From positions 124,001 to 188,000 of the forward strand of contig NZ_JACCJZ010000013.1 of NCBI RefSeq assembly GCF_013425765.1: a stretch of 64,000 nucleotides of DNA, in the 5' to 3' direction. The stretch's first letter is position 1; each line of letters opens with the position of its first letter. Of this stretch, positions 9,295 to 17,948 are shown piece by piece. The stretch comes from Luteimonas deserti. Its GTDB lineage: Bacteria > Pseudomonadota > Gammaproteobacteria > Xanthomonadales > Xanthomonadaceae. Under the pieces are notes generated by a model. It did no database searches, was not told the DNA's origin, and was given only the letters and a program-made list of their open reading frames with translations. The position numbers and the translations under genes are program-made.

Positions 9295-10270
9295 CGCCTC
9301 CCCACGTCGCCCGCTCCCGTCGCTCCGGCGGCGGGGGTGGGGGCGTGTCTCGTGCGCGCTGTCGCTGCTGGCGCTGATGCCGGCGGCGATGGCCGGGCGC
9401 GTGTTCACTGTCGCGCACGAGGACGACGCGTTCCCGAGCGTCCAGGCGGCGGTCGACGTGGCGGTTGCAGGCGGTGAAGCCGCGACGATCCGGGTCCGGG
9501 CCGGCACATGGCGGGGCGTCGTCGACGTGCCGCCCGGCGCTCCCGCACTGCGCTTCATCGGCGAGGGCGCGGCGCGCACCCGCATCGTCAACGACCACCA
9601 TGCCGGCCGGATCGATCCGCGCACCGGCGAGCCGTTCGGCACGTACGGCTCGGCGACGATGTTCGTACGTGCCGAAGATTTCCACGCTGAAGCATTGACC
9701 ATCGCCAACGATGCCGGATCGGTCGGCCAGGCGGTCGCGCTGGTCGTCGACAGCACCCGTGCGTCGTTCCGCGACGTGCATCTGCTCGGTCACCAGGACA
9801 CCTTGTACCTGCGCAAGGCCGGCACGCGGGCCTGGTTCCGCGATTGCCGCATCGAGGGCACGGTGGATTACATCTTCGGCGCCGCCACCGCGCTGTTCGA
9901 AGGCTGCGCTCTGCATTCGGTCGGCGACGGCTACATCACCGCGCCGTCCACACCTGCCGACCAGGCCCATGGGTTCGTGTTCCGGGGCTGCACGCTCACC
10001 GCCGCGCCCGGCGTGGCCCGGGTGTATCTCGGACGCCCGTGGCGCCCGCACGGCGCCAGTCATTTCGCGGACTGCCGCTTCGATGCGCCGGTGCCGGCCG
10101 CCGGCTGGCACGACTGGGGCAAGCCCGATAACCAGATGACCGCGCGCTTCTCGGAAACCGGCAACAGCGGACCGGGCAGCGCGCTGGACGGGCGCGTGTC
10201 GTGGCGCTTGGATGGCGGCGCGCCGCCCGATCCCCTCACACTGATGCAGGGCTGGAGACCGTTCGAATGA
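9275..10270 (+). CDS. Pectin methylesterase (carbohydrate esterase family 8)
   Basis: Removes methyl esters from homogalacturonan, making it a substrate for pectate lyase. In the 331-residue frame the family's catalytic set is visible: Q152 (GQAVAL), D175 (LGHQDTLYL), D198 (GTVDYIFG) and the R254/W256 motif YLGRPWRP. The right-handed parallel beta-helix pattern fills about residues 45-320. The proposed start is a GTG at 9275 that overlaps the receptor 2 stop by 20 bases. It gives an Arg-rich, Tat-like leader (RRPLPSLRRRGWGR, then a hydrophobic run to AAMAG). The ATG at 9377 would leave no usable signal peptide. Export to periplasm or outside is therefore likely, but the exact start is uncertain. 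The gene end overlaps the next start as ATGA. Confidence 0.88.
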   Translation: MRGTGSDASPRRPLPSLRRRGWGRVSCALSLLALMPAAMAGRVFTVAHEDDAFPSVQAAVDVAVAGGEAATIRVRAGTWRGVVDVPPGAPALRFIGEGAARTRIVNDHHAGRIDPRTGEPFGTYGSATMFVRAEDFHAEALTIANDAGSVGQAVALVVDSTRASFRDVHLLGHQDTLYLRKAGTRAWFRDCRIEGTVDYIFGAATALFEGCALHSVGDGYITAPSTPADQAHGFVFRGCTLTAAPGVARVYLGRPWRPHGASHFADCRFDAPVPAAGWHDWGKPDNQMTARFSETGNSGPGSALDGRVSWRLDGGAPPDPLTLMQGWRPFE

Positions 10271-11364
10271 GAATGCCGATGCGCGTGCTGTCGATGCAAC
10301 GAGTGCGGATGTGCGTCCTGCAGATCTGTGTGCTGCTCACCGCAATGCTCGCGGCGTCCGCGGGTGTCGTCGCAGCGGAAGGTGACCCGGTGGCCGAGCG
10401 CATGCTGCAGGCACAGACCGCGTCCGGCGGTTGGCCCAAGCACCTTGCGGGCGAGGCCATCGATTACACGCGGCCGTTCAACGCGGTCGAACACACCGTA
10501 CTCGCGCAGGTCGATCGGCCCGACGATGCCACGATCGACAACAACGCCACCACGCGCGAGATCCTCCATCTCGCCAGGGCCTGGCGGGACAGCGGGGAGC
10601 AGCGCTATCGCGATAGCGCGCTGCGCGGCGTCGACTATCTGCTCGGCGCGCAGTATCCCAACGGCGGCTGGCCGCAGTTCTACCCGGACCGCTCCGGCTA
10701 TCGCAGCCAGGTGACCTTCAACGACGACGCGATGACCCGGGTCGTCGGCCTGCTCCAGGACATCGCCGAAGGCAAGGGCGATGTCGCCGCGCTCGCGCCG
10801 TTGCGCGGTGAAGCGGCCCGCGCGGCGGTGGACCGGGCGATCGCATTGATCCTCGATCTGCAGGTCCGCATCGACGGCGTGCCGACCGTCTGGGCCGCGC
10901 AGTACGACGAGACCACGCTGGCGCCTGCCACCGCGCGCAGTTACGAGCTGCCGTCGCTGTCCAGCGCGGAGTCGGTGGACATCGTCCGCCTGCTGATGCG
11001 CCAGCCCGACCCGTCGCCGGCGATCGTCGATGCGGTCGAGCGTGCCTGCGACTGGTTCGCCGCGCACGCGCTGAGGAATGCGGCGATCGAACGTATTGGC
11101 GCGTCGGGCGGCCGGCCGCGCGATGTGCGTCTGGTCGAACGCGCGGGGGCCACGCTGTGGGCGCGCTTCTACGATCTGGAGCGGCAGGCGCCGCTGCTGG
11201 TGGACCGCGGCGGCGAAGTCGTCGGTGCGCTGCCGGAGATGTCGCGCGAGCGTCGGACCGGCTACGCCTGGTACGGCACCTGGCCCGAACGGCTGCTGGA
11301 AAAGGAATTGCCCGCCTGGCGACGAGGCCTGGCCACGTCCCGCGCTTCTTCGGGACACCGTTAA
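10267..11364 (+). CDS. Pectate lyase, polysaccharide lyase family 10 type
   Basis: Cleaves de-esterified polygalacturonate by beta-elimination to unsaturated oligogalacturonides. The 365-residue protein begins with a signal peptide (hydrophobic run to about VVAAEG) and has the alpha/alpha-toroid hallmarks of PL10: SGGWPKH near the N terminus, the segment DNNATTREI, NGGWPQFYPD, FNDDAMTRV, and RRTGYAWYGTWP near the C terminus. The ATG at 10267 overlaps the stop of the methylesterase (ATGA), so the two enzymes that act in sequence are translationally coupled. A GC hairpin follows at 11369-11390, before the LamG gene. Calcium-dependent endo-action is typical of the family and is not shown here. 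Confidence 0.88.
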   Translation: MRMPMRVLSMQRVRMCVLQICVLLTAMLAASAGVVAAEGDPVAERMLQAQTASGGWPKHLAGEAIDYTRPFNAVEHTVLAQVDRPDDATIDNNATTREILHLARAWRDSGEQRYRDSALRGVDYLLGAQYPNGGWPQFYPDRSGYRSQVTFNDDAMTRVVGLLQDIAEGKGDVAALAPLRGEAARAAVDRAIALILDLQVRIDGVPTVWAAQYDETTLAPATARSYELPSLSSAESVDIVRLLMRQPDPSPAIVDAVERACDWFAAHALRNAAIERIGASGGRPRDVRLVERAGATLWARFYDLERQAPLLVDRGGEVVGALPEMSRERRTGYAWYGTWPERLLEKELPAWRRGLATSRASSGHR

Positions 11365-11368
11365 CCAA

Positions 11369-11390
11369 GCGCCGGCGCCTGCGCCGGTGC
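11369..11390 (+). terminator. Intercistronic GC hairpin
   Basis: GCGCCGGCGC, a CT loop, then GCGCCGGTGC form a near-perfect stem between the pectate lyase stop and the LamG gene ribosome site. There is no T-run. It may attenuate or protect the mRNA segment. Confidence 0.4.
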
Positions 11391-11408
11391 GCTGTAGAGG
11401 AGAACACG

Positions 11409-14400
11409 TTGAACCAGATGTCGAAGCGGGTCCTGGCCGTCGCCTGTGCCCTGGGGCTGTCCGCCTCCCTCCACGCCCAGGAGGCACCGCGCCTGCTGTT
11501 CCATGTCTCCGCCGATGCGGACTTCGTCGCCAACACCGCGGCCGGCGATCCGGTGCCGAACTTCAAGGACAAGGTGCGCCTGGTCGATGGCGGCGCGCGT
11601 GGCCGCGCGATCGAATGGGACGACGACGGCGTGCTGTCGTGGAACGCGCCCGGCAACATCGACGCCGCGCGCGGCACGCTGAGCTTCTTCTGGCGCTCGC
11701 GCGATCCGGTCGGCGAGGCGCCGTTCGTGATCTTCCGCGTCGGCTATGCCGACCATTCCAGCTGGGACATGGCCTGGCTGCGCATCGACTGGAACGGTGA
11801 GGGCTTCGATGCCTTCGTCACCGATGCCAACCTCGCGCGCTCGCGGGTGTCGTTCAAGATGGACACGCCGCCGGCCGCCGACGCCTGGACCCACATCGCC
11901 TTCGCCTGGGACGAAACCGTCGGCGTGCGCCTGTACGTCGACGGCCGCGAAGTCGCCCGCGAGGACCGCCCGGCCAACGCCCAGGCGTCGTTCGATTACG
12001 ACGCCGGGCTAGACCAGTTCGGCCTCGCCGCGCGCATCCTGGCGCCGCACCAGGTGCAGAGCCGCTACAACTTCCTGCGCGGCAGCGATTTCGACGACAT
12101 CCGCGTGCACGACCGCATGCTCGATGCCGCCGGCGTGCAGGCCGTGCGCGGCTTCCGCGCGCCGACGAGCGCGGTGGCGCCCGACGACCGTCACGCGGCC
12201 TGGCTGTTCCGCCACGGCTGGCAGGACGGCGCGGCGCCGCCGCTGCTGGGCGCCGCGACGACCACGATCCGCAAGGTCGAGTTCGCGGATGCGAAAGACC
12301 TCAAGCAGTGGATGTGGAAGGGCACCGACGGCATCGCCGAAACCACCTGGCCGGGTGTCTACAACCGCTCGCGGTTGCGCGGGCGCGACGACTACTTCCA
12401 GCTGCCCGACTGGGACACCTACGTCGACGGCGGCAAGGCGCTGGACCTGACCCTGCCCGACGAGCCGTGGAACCGCATCGAGCTGCGCGGCGCCGCCTAC
12501 GGCCAGGCGCGGGCGGGCGAGGGGCCCGAGGCGCTGGCCCCGCTGTTCACGCGGCCGCAGGGCGTGGTGCGCACCGTCGACACGTTCGACGAGCGCCGCG
12601 GCGGCCACCTGCGCTTCGAGAACGCCGCGCAGGAAACGCCGATCCAGCAGATCTGGGCCTACCACGTCAGCGATGCGGCCGAGCCGGAAGGGTCGGTCAA
12701 GCAGGCCTACACGATCCGCGGCAATGCCGAGATCGACTACACCAACCTCGCCGATCTGCGCGCCTACATCGAGGGCCGCTTCGCGCCCGGCGAACGCAGC
12801 ATGGCGCTGGCCCTGCCGGGCCGCGCCGCGTTCCGCACGCGTGCGGCGACCCAGGCACAGGCTGCCGACGCCCAGCCGATCGTGCACGTGCTGATCCCCT
12901 CGGGCATCAGTGACGCGCCGGCGGCGCAGCCACTGATCCGCAGTTGGGCGCACAGCTGGGAGAACATGCACGACGGGCTCGACGGCATCGCCATCGACAT
13001 CCCCGCGCTCGACCTGCCGGCGACGCACACGGTCGACGGCGCGCCGGCGATTCCGCTCAACATCCGCATCAAGGATCCGGTCTGGCCGGCGCGCGACATG
13101 ATCGACGTGTCGGTCTCGGTGACCCCGGGTCAGAAGCGCACGCTGTGGCTGGACATGCGCGACCGCATCCTCACCAAGGACAGTCTGTGGATCAGCATCG
13201 CCTCGGCCGCACCCGGCTTCGAAGCGATGTCGCTCGACGGCGCCGAGGTGCGCATGGTCTACAAGCCGCGCGAGCAGGCGATCGCCGAGCACGTCGCCGA
13301 TCGCTTCAACCAGGTGCGCGACAACTGGGGCTTCCTGGTCGAGGAGCACACCACGTCCAAGCGCCAACGGCTCTACCAGCGCGTGTTCGCCGACATCAGC
13401 GATCTGCTGCGCGTCGATCCCGATCACGAGCTCGGCCGGCGCTACTGGAACTACATGAGCTACAACAGCCAGGGGCTGCCGCCGTTCGAACAGCCGCAGG
13501 CGCCGGCCGGGGTGCCGCTGTGGGCGTTCCGCCAGCTCGAGGACCTCAAGGCCGTGCGCCGGTTCATCGAATGGTGGATCGACGAGCGCCAGGTCGAGTT
13601 CGGCGATTTCGGCGGCGGCATCTCCGACGACAGCGATCTGTCCCAGCAGTGGCCGGGCCTGGCGCTGATGGGGGTGATGCCGGACAAGATCAACGCCTCG
13701 ATCACCGCACTGGCCGATGCGGCCTACGCCAACGACATGTTCGCCGGCGGTCTGTCGATGATCGAGACCGACGAGTTGCACGCCTACGAGGAAGGCATCA
13801 ACACCAACAGTGCGATGAGCCTGCTCAACTGGGGTGACCCGCTGACGATGACGCGGCTGATGGAGACCGTGCGCGATCTCGACGAGAAGATCGTGCTGCG
13901 CAATCCGCAGGGCCATCTGCTGTTCTCGAGCAACTGGTTCGGTGGCAACAAGGTCTACCGCGAGCCGCGCTGGCAGTGGCAGAAGCCGTATTCGTTCCCG
14001 GTGCTGCATCCGGCGTTCGTGCTCGGCGTGTTCAATGCCGACCCGACCAGCCGCGGCATGATCACCGGCCTGGCCGACGGGTATCTCGCCCACGCCTACA
14101 CCGATGAGGCCGGCGCCTGGCAACTGCCCAACGAGATCAACTGGGCCACTGGCGAGCGTCGCGGCGGCAACCTGTTCGAGGGCTCCGGCGGCGCCGACAC
14201 CATGCATCTGTACTGGGCGGCCTGGCGCTGGACGGGCGACGCGAAGTACCTGCGCCCGATCGAGTACCGCGTCGAGCGGGCCGGCCCCGCGGGCCTGTCG
14301 AACCTGTCGGAGAACTACGTCGACGCACTCGGCCGCCGCGAGGATTGGGGCCAGCGCCTGCAGCAGTCGGCCGACAAGGGCGAGACCGGCGTGCAGAGCG

Positions 14401-15236
14401 TGTTCGCCTGGCAGCAGACCGGCGACAAGGCCTATCTCGAAGCCCTGCATGCCGACGGCATCCAGGCCAAGGCGATGCGCGAGTACATGAACACCGAAGG
14501 CCACTGGTGGTCGGACCGCGTCGAGGCGCACAGCGAGTTCCTGCAGCGCGTGCGCCTCGGTGGGCTCGGTCTGAAGCGCAATTCGACCTATCCCGGTCAC
14601 ACGGTGAGCTGGCGCTTCGCCGACGATGCGCAGGCGGAAACCGTCGCGCTGCTGGTGTCGGCGCCCTCGCGCGAGCGCTTCAAGGTGATCGCGCACAACA
14701 CCGGCGCGCGCAGCGCCAGCGCGGCGATGACCGGCTGGAATGTCGCGGCCGGGCGCTGGCGCATCACCAGCGGCGTCGACCGCAATGGCGACGAGGCGAT
14801 CGACGGCCGCGCGCAGACGCGCGAGGTGACGCTCGAGACCAGCACGTCGGTGGAGCTGGCGTTCGCGCCCGGCCGCACCGAGGTGTTCGAGTTCGAGCTG
14901 ATCGAGGCCGGCACGCCGGTGGAGACCCGCGCCGACATCGGCATCGGCCGCGGTGACGTGCGCGTGGTCGACGGCGCGATCGAGGTGACCGTGCACGGCC
15001 TGGGCCATGTCGATTCGCCGGCCGGCATCGCGGTGCTGGAAGATGCGCGTGGCCGAGAGCTCGCGCGCGCGGAAATTCCCGCCCTCGAGGCGCCGCGCGA
15101 CCTGCGGCCCAGAACCGCGACGCTTCGGCTCGAACACGCTCCAGGCGTCGATCCGCGCGGCGGACGCGTGCGTATCGCGCTGGCGGATGACGGCGAGGAA
15201 GTGACCCGGCTCAACAACGTCGCCGAGGTGCGCTGA
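11409..15236 (+). CDS. Large exported LamG-domain protein of unknown function, pectin operon
   Basis: Not recognised as a characterised enzyme family. The 1275-residue protein has a signal peptide (NQMSKRVLAVACALG, cut near SLHAQ). A concanavalin-A/LamG-type beta-sandwich follows at about residues 30-237 (ending HIAFAWDETVGVRLYVDGRE), then a beta-rich region to about 620. A Trp/Asp-rich, helix-rich region spans about 627-1050 (for example FGDFGGGISDDSDLSQQWPG, and EGSGGADTMHLYWAAWRWTG), and a final beta domain lies at 1065-1275. The TTG at 11409 is chosen because GAGGAG ends 6 bases before it; an ATG at 11418 is 15 bases away. It is last in the receptor-methylesterase-lyase operon, so it should act on pectic oligosaccharides outside the cytoplasm. 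Either a glycan-binding protein or a lyase/hydrolase is possible. Confidence 0.6.
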   Translation: MNQMSKRVLAVACALGLSASLHAQEAPRLLFHVSADADFVANTAAGDPVPNFKDKVRLVDGGARGRAIEWDDDGVLSWNAPGNIDAARGTLSFFWRSRDPVGEAPFVIFRVGYADHSSWDMAWLRIDWNGEGFDAFVTDANLARSRVSFKMDTPPAADAWTHIAFAWDETVGVRLYVDGREVAREDRPANAQASFDYDAGLDQFGLAARILAPHQVQSRYNFLRGSDFDDIRVHDRMLDAAGVQAVRGFRAPTSAVAPDDRHAAWLFRHGWQDGAAPPLLGAATTTIRKVEFADAKDLKQWMWKGTDGIAETTWPGVYNRSRLRGRDDYFQLPDWDTYVDGGKALDLTLPDEPWNRIELRGAAYGQARAGEGPEALAPLFTRPQGVVRTVDTFDERRGGHLRFENAAQETPIQQIWAYHVSDAAEPEGSVKQAYTIRGNAEIDYTNLADLRAYIEGRFAPGERSMALALPGRAAFRTRAATQAQAADAQPIVHVLIPSGISDAPAAQPLIRSWAHSWENMHDGLDGIAIDIPALDLPATHTVDGAPAIPLNIRIKDPVWPARDMIDVSVSVTPGQKRTLWLDMRDRILTKDSLWISIASAAPGFEAMSLDGAEVRMVYKPREQAIAEHVADRFNQVRDNWGFLVEEHTTSKRQRLYQRVFADISDLLRVDPDHELGRRYWNYMSYNSQGLPPFEQPQAPAGVPLWAFRQLEDLKAVRRFIEWWIDERQVEFGDFGGGISDDSDLSQQWPGLALMGVMPDKINASITALADAAYANDMFAGGLSMIETDELHAYEEGINTNSAMSLLNWGDPLTMTRLMETVRDLDEKIVLRNPQGHLLFSSNWFGGNKVYREPRWQWQKPYSFPVLHPAFVLGVFNADPTSRGMITGLADGYLAHAYTDEAGAWQLPNEINWATGERRGGNLFEGSGGADTMHLYWAAWRWTGDAKYLRPIEYRVERAGPAGLSNLSENYVDALGRREDWGQRLQQSADKGETGVQSVFAWQQTGDKAYLEALHADGIQAKAMREYMNTEGHWWSDRVEAHSEFLQRVRLGGLGLKRNSTYPGHTVSWRFADDAQAETVALLVSAPSRERFKVIAHNTGARSASAAMTGWNVAAGRWRITSGVDRNGDEAIDGRAQTREVTLETSTSVELAFAPGRTEVFEFELIEAGTPVETRADIGIGRGDVRVVDGAIEVTVHGLGHVDSPAGIAVLEDARGRELARAEIPALEAPRDLRPRTATLRLEHAPGVDPRGGRVRIALADDGEEVTRLNNVAEVR

Positions 15237-15244
15237 CGCGGGCG

Positions 15245-15273
15245 AGGCCTGCGGTCTTCGGGCCGCAGGGCCT
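15245..15273 (+). terminator. Hairpin after the LamG gene
   Basis: AGGCCTGCGG (15245-15254) pairs with CCGCAGGGCCT (15263-15273) with one bulge, just downstream of the stop at 15236. A T-run is lacking. Confidence 0.45.
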
Positions 15274-15862
15274 GTCGCAGGCAGACCGCGTATCGCGGCT
15301 CCCGAAGCACCTTCGCGTCATTGCGGCTCCGCACAGGCGTCGTCGCCGGGCCCGGCGGAGGCGCGAGCTCGCGCGCAACGGCGCGTCTCCCGGACGCATC
15401 GTGTGCGTGCCATCGACGTGGCAGAGGCCCGGGGTCCGAAGCGTCTGCCACGGCGTCGTCCCGTGGCCGGCACCCAGCAGTCTCGCTTCGTCACCAACGC
15501 CTTCAGACGCCGCGCACGCGCGACCAAGGCCGGTGTGTACGGCCACCTTCGGCGCGAGCGCGCGCCCATGAAGGCCACCGCCGGGCCGCGGCCGCACGCA
15601 TCGAGGCCGTCCGCCGCCGCCGCTGCGCGCAACGGCAGCGGAATCGGATGAACGTGCAGCACAAGAGAATCAAGCGGAGCGACGATCGCCCTGCACAGCT
15701 CGGCGCCCTCAGGCCCAGGTGCGCGTGCCCACGGGAGCGGAATGGGTGTGACGGGGCCAGGCGGCGCCCGCGTTCGCATGTCTGCACGGAAGCGTCCGTC
15801 GGTTCCGGCGGCGCAGATGGGGAGTCGATGTCGTGGCGGGTCCTGTGCGGCACCCTGACCGT

Positions 15863-15882
15863 CGTAGGAGCGCGTCCCTACG
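15863..15882. repeat. REP-like palindrome
   Basis: CGTAGG, loop AGCGCGTC, CCTACG. The core GTAGGAGCG resembles the short extragenic palindromes common in xanthomonads and pseudomonads. Only one copy was seen in this window. Confidence 0.35.
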
Positions 15883-15952
15883 GCACGGCAATCCGACCGG
15901 CCGTGGCCGCGCCGCGCTCATACCGGCGAGCGGCACGCACGACGCAGCGCCG

Positions 15953-16834
15953 TCACGGAATCAGATTGCGTCGCAGCGCCGGCACCTGCTGCGCGAGTTC
16001 ATCGGCGACGATCGCCGCGAACAGCGCGGCGCCCTCAGGCCCGAGATGGGTGTAGTCGAAGGCGAGCTTGGCCTGGCCCATCGGCTCGGCTGCGGCGTTG
16101 TCCTGCGCGGTGGCCGGGACTGGCGGACCAGTGGTCGCCGCCGGTGCGGTCGAGGGCGGCGTGCCGATCGTCGTGCCCGCCTGCGCGGCAGCGACCTGCT
16201 CGGGCGACGCCGGTCGCTGCGCGGCGCGCATCGCCAGCACCGGCCCCATACCCTGCACGAGGGCGCGGCTGCGCGCATGCAGATCGACCAGCGGCACGCC
16301 GAGTTCACGCGCGACCAGGCGCGTGGCCTCGGCCCACGGCGCGAGATCGTCGAGCAGCCGGCCACCCTCGAACTGGCGCCGGGTCAACGGCGTCACCAGC
16401 ACCGGGTGCGCGCCGGCGGCGCGGATCTCGGCGACGTAGCGGCGCAGGTTGTCGGGGTACTCGGTGGCCAGATCGGTCGAACGCCCGGGCTTGCCCGGCT
16501 GGTCATTGTGGCCGAACTGCACCAGCACGTAGACCGCGTCGAAGGGGCCCGCGCGCATCTCGTGCAGCGCGATGGCCCACGAGCCCTCGGCGCGGTAGTT
16601 GTAGGTGCTGCGGCCGCCGCGGGCGAGGTTGGTGCAAGCCAGGAACGAGGCCACATGGCGATCGCAGAACGCCCCGCCCCAGCCGCCCTGCACGGCAGTG
16701 GTGGAATCACCGACGAGCACGATCTTGCTGGCGCTGATCGGCGTGACCGGTGGACGCATCGGATCGTCCGCCGCAAAGGCGGTGAGCGGAAGCGCGCAGC
16801 ACAGCACGAGTGGAAGCAGGCGGGGATGGCGCAT
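15953..16834 (-). CDS. Rhamnogalacturonan acetylesterase (CE12, SGNH hydrolase)
   Basis: Removes acetyl groups from rhamnogalacturonan I. The 293-residue protein has a signal peptide (hydrophobic stretch to TAFAAD). The SGNH catalytic blocks follow: nucleophile S44 in VLVGDSTTA, the Asn block VQFGHND, and a C-terminal Asp-His pair in DYTHLGPEG. A Pro/Ala/Thr-rich insertion (about residues 220-255, beginning TIGTPPSTAPA) interrupts the fold before the last block and looks like a flexible loop or linker. The start at 16834 has GGAG about 8 bases upstream; a longer start at 16864 is possible. It is the last gene of the minus-strand esterase/GH43 operon and is distinct from the cupin-fused CE12 at 33990. 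Confidence 0.85.
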   Translation of the reverse strand: MRHPRLLPLVLCCALPLTAFAADDPMRPPVTPISASKIVLVGDSTTAVQGGWGGAFCDRHVASFLACTNLARGGRSTYNYRAEGSWAIALHEMRAGPFDAVYVLVQFGHNDQPGKPGRSTDLATEYPDNLRRYVAEIRAAGAHPVLVTPLTRRQFEGGRLLDDLAPWAEATRLVARELGVPLVDLHARSRALVQGMGPVLAMRAAQRPASPEQVAAAQAGTTIGTPPSTAPAATTGPPVPATAQDNAAAEPMGQAKLAFDYTHLGPEGAALFAAIVADELAQQVPALRRNLIP

Positions 16835-16874
16835 CGAAACGGCTCCGGATGAAAGCAGGCGCATGCGCGCGGGA

Positions 16875-17948
16875 TCAGCGCACGAAGGGATCGATGGTGC
16901 GGATGCGGCCGTCGGCCTCGTGCACCAGTTCGGCGACCTTCGCGCTGCGCAGATGGGTGCGATCCGTCAGTTCGGTGTCGTGATAGAACAGCCACCAGCG
17001 GCCGTCGACCTCGACGATCGAGTGGTGCGTGGTCCAGCCCTGTACCGGGGTGAGCACGACGCCACGATAGGTGAACGGGCCGTACGGGGAGTCGCCGGTC
17101 GCATAGGCGATGGTGTGGGTGTCGCCGGTCGAATAGCTGAAGTAGTAGCGCCCGTCGTGTCTGTGCACCCAGGCCGCCTCGAAGAATCGCCGGTCGAGAT
17201 CGCCGCCGAGCAGCGGGGCGCCGGTGTCGTCGAGCAGCATCACTTCACGGGGCGTCTCGGCGAAGGTCAGCAGGTCTGCGGACAGCCGCGCGACCCGCGG
17301 CATCAGTGCGGGCGCATCGGGTTGCTGCAGATCGGTCTCACCCATCGCCGGGTCGTAGCGGCCCGAGACCCAGCGCTGCAGCTGGCCGCCGTGGATGCCG
17401 CCGAAATACATGTAGCGCGCGCCGTCGTCGTCCACGAACACGGCCGGATCGATGCTGTAGCTGCCCGGGATCGGCTCGGGCTGCGCGGTGAACGGGCCTT
17501 CCGGCCGGTCGCCGGTGGCCACGCCGATACGGAAGATGCCGTCGTGGTCCTTCGCCGGGAAGTACAGGTAATACCGGCCGTCGCGGTGCGTCGCGTCGGG
17601 TGCCCAGAGTTGCCGGTCGGCCCAAGGCACATCTTCCAGCCGCAGCCCCGGCGGGTGCACCATCACCGGCCCGCCGATGCGGTCCATCGACAGCACGCGG
17701 TAATCGCGCATCACGAAGGCGCTGCCCGGTTCGTCGTCGCGCGGCGGCTCGTCGACGTCGTGCGAGCCGTAGACGTAGATCCGGCCATCGAAGACGTGCG
17801 CGGACGGATCGGCAATGAAGGCCTCGCGCACCAGCGGCGCGTGGCGGAACGTGGACGCGCCGTCGCTTGGAGACTCGAGCGATGTCGACGCGCAGCCGGC
17901 GAGCAGCACGGCGGAGGCGAGGGCCAGGATGGTGGGGCGGGTGCTCAT
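16875..17948 (-). CDS. GH43-family glycosidase, lipoprotein
   Basis: Five-bladed beta-propeller glycosidase of 357 residues, probably an arabinofuranosidase or related exo-enzyme acting on side chains of rhamnogalacturonan I. The family's three acidic residues are visible: D47 (IADPSAH, base), D167 (YSIDPAVF, pKa modulator) and E257 (FFEAAWVH, acid). The N terminus is a lipoprotein signal with lipobox LLAGC and C19 as the lipidated residue, so it is membrane-anchored on the periplasmic or outer face. The ATG at 17948 overlaps the stop of the upstream carboxylesterase (ATGA), which indicates translational coupling. The substrate cannot be read from the sequence; beta-xylosidase is the main alternative within GH43. 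Confidence 0.82.
   Translation of the reverse strand: MSTRPTILALASAVLLAGCASTSLESPSDGASTFRHAPLVREAFIADPSAHVFDGRIYVYGSHDVDEPPRDDEPGSAFVMRDYRVLSMDRIGGPVMVHPPGLRLEDVPWADRQLWAPDATHRDGRYYLYFPAKDHDGIFRIGVATGDRPEGPFTAQPEPIPGSYSIDPAVFVDDDGARYMYFGGIHGGQLQRWVSGRYDPAMGETDLQQPDAPALMPRVARLSADLLTFAETPREVMLLDDTGAPLLGGDLDRRFFEAAWVHRHDGRYYFSYSTGDTHTIAYATGDSPYGPFTYRGVVLTPVQGWTTHHSIVEVDGRWWLFYHDTELTDRTHLRSAKVAELVHEADGRIRTIDPFVR

Larger units (their letters stand above)
15237..15952. other. Gene-free convergent spacer with hairpins
   Basis: No reading frame here looks like a protein. A hairpin after the LamG gene and a CGTAGG/CCTACG palindrome are listed separately. The rest is GC-rich sequence with short imperfect repeats. 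The spacer separates convergent operons. Confidence 0.6.

Noticed and set aside
2936-9756. Two very long minus-strand open frames (over 1000 codons each) opposite the TonB receptors
   Set aside because: Shadows of the receptor genes; composition and position give no support for real proteins.
15321-15950. Possible genes in the spacer after the LamG gene
   Set aside because: The frames are Arg/Ala-rich, overlap on both strands and lack ribosome sites or recognisable motifs.
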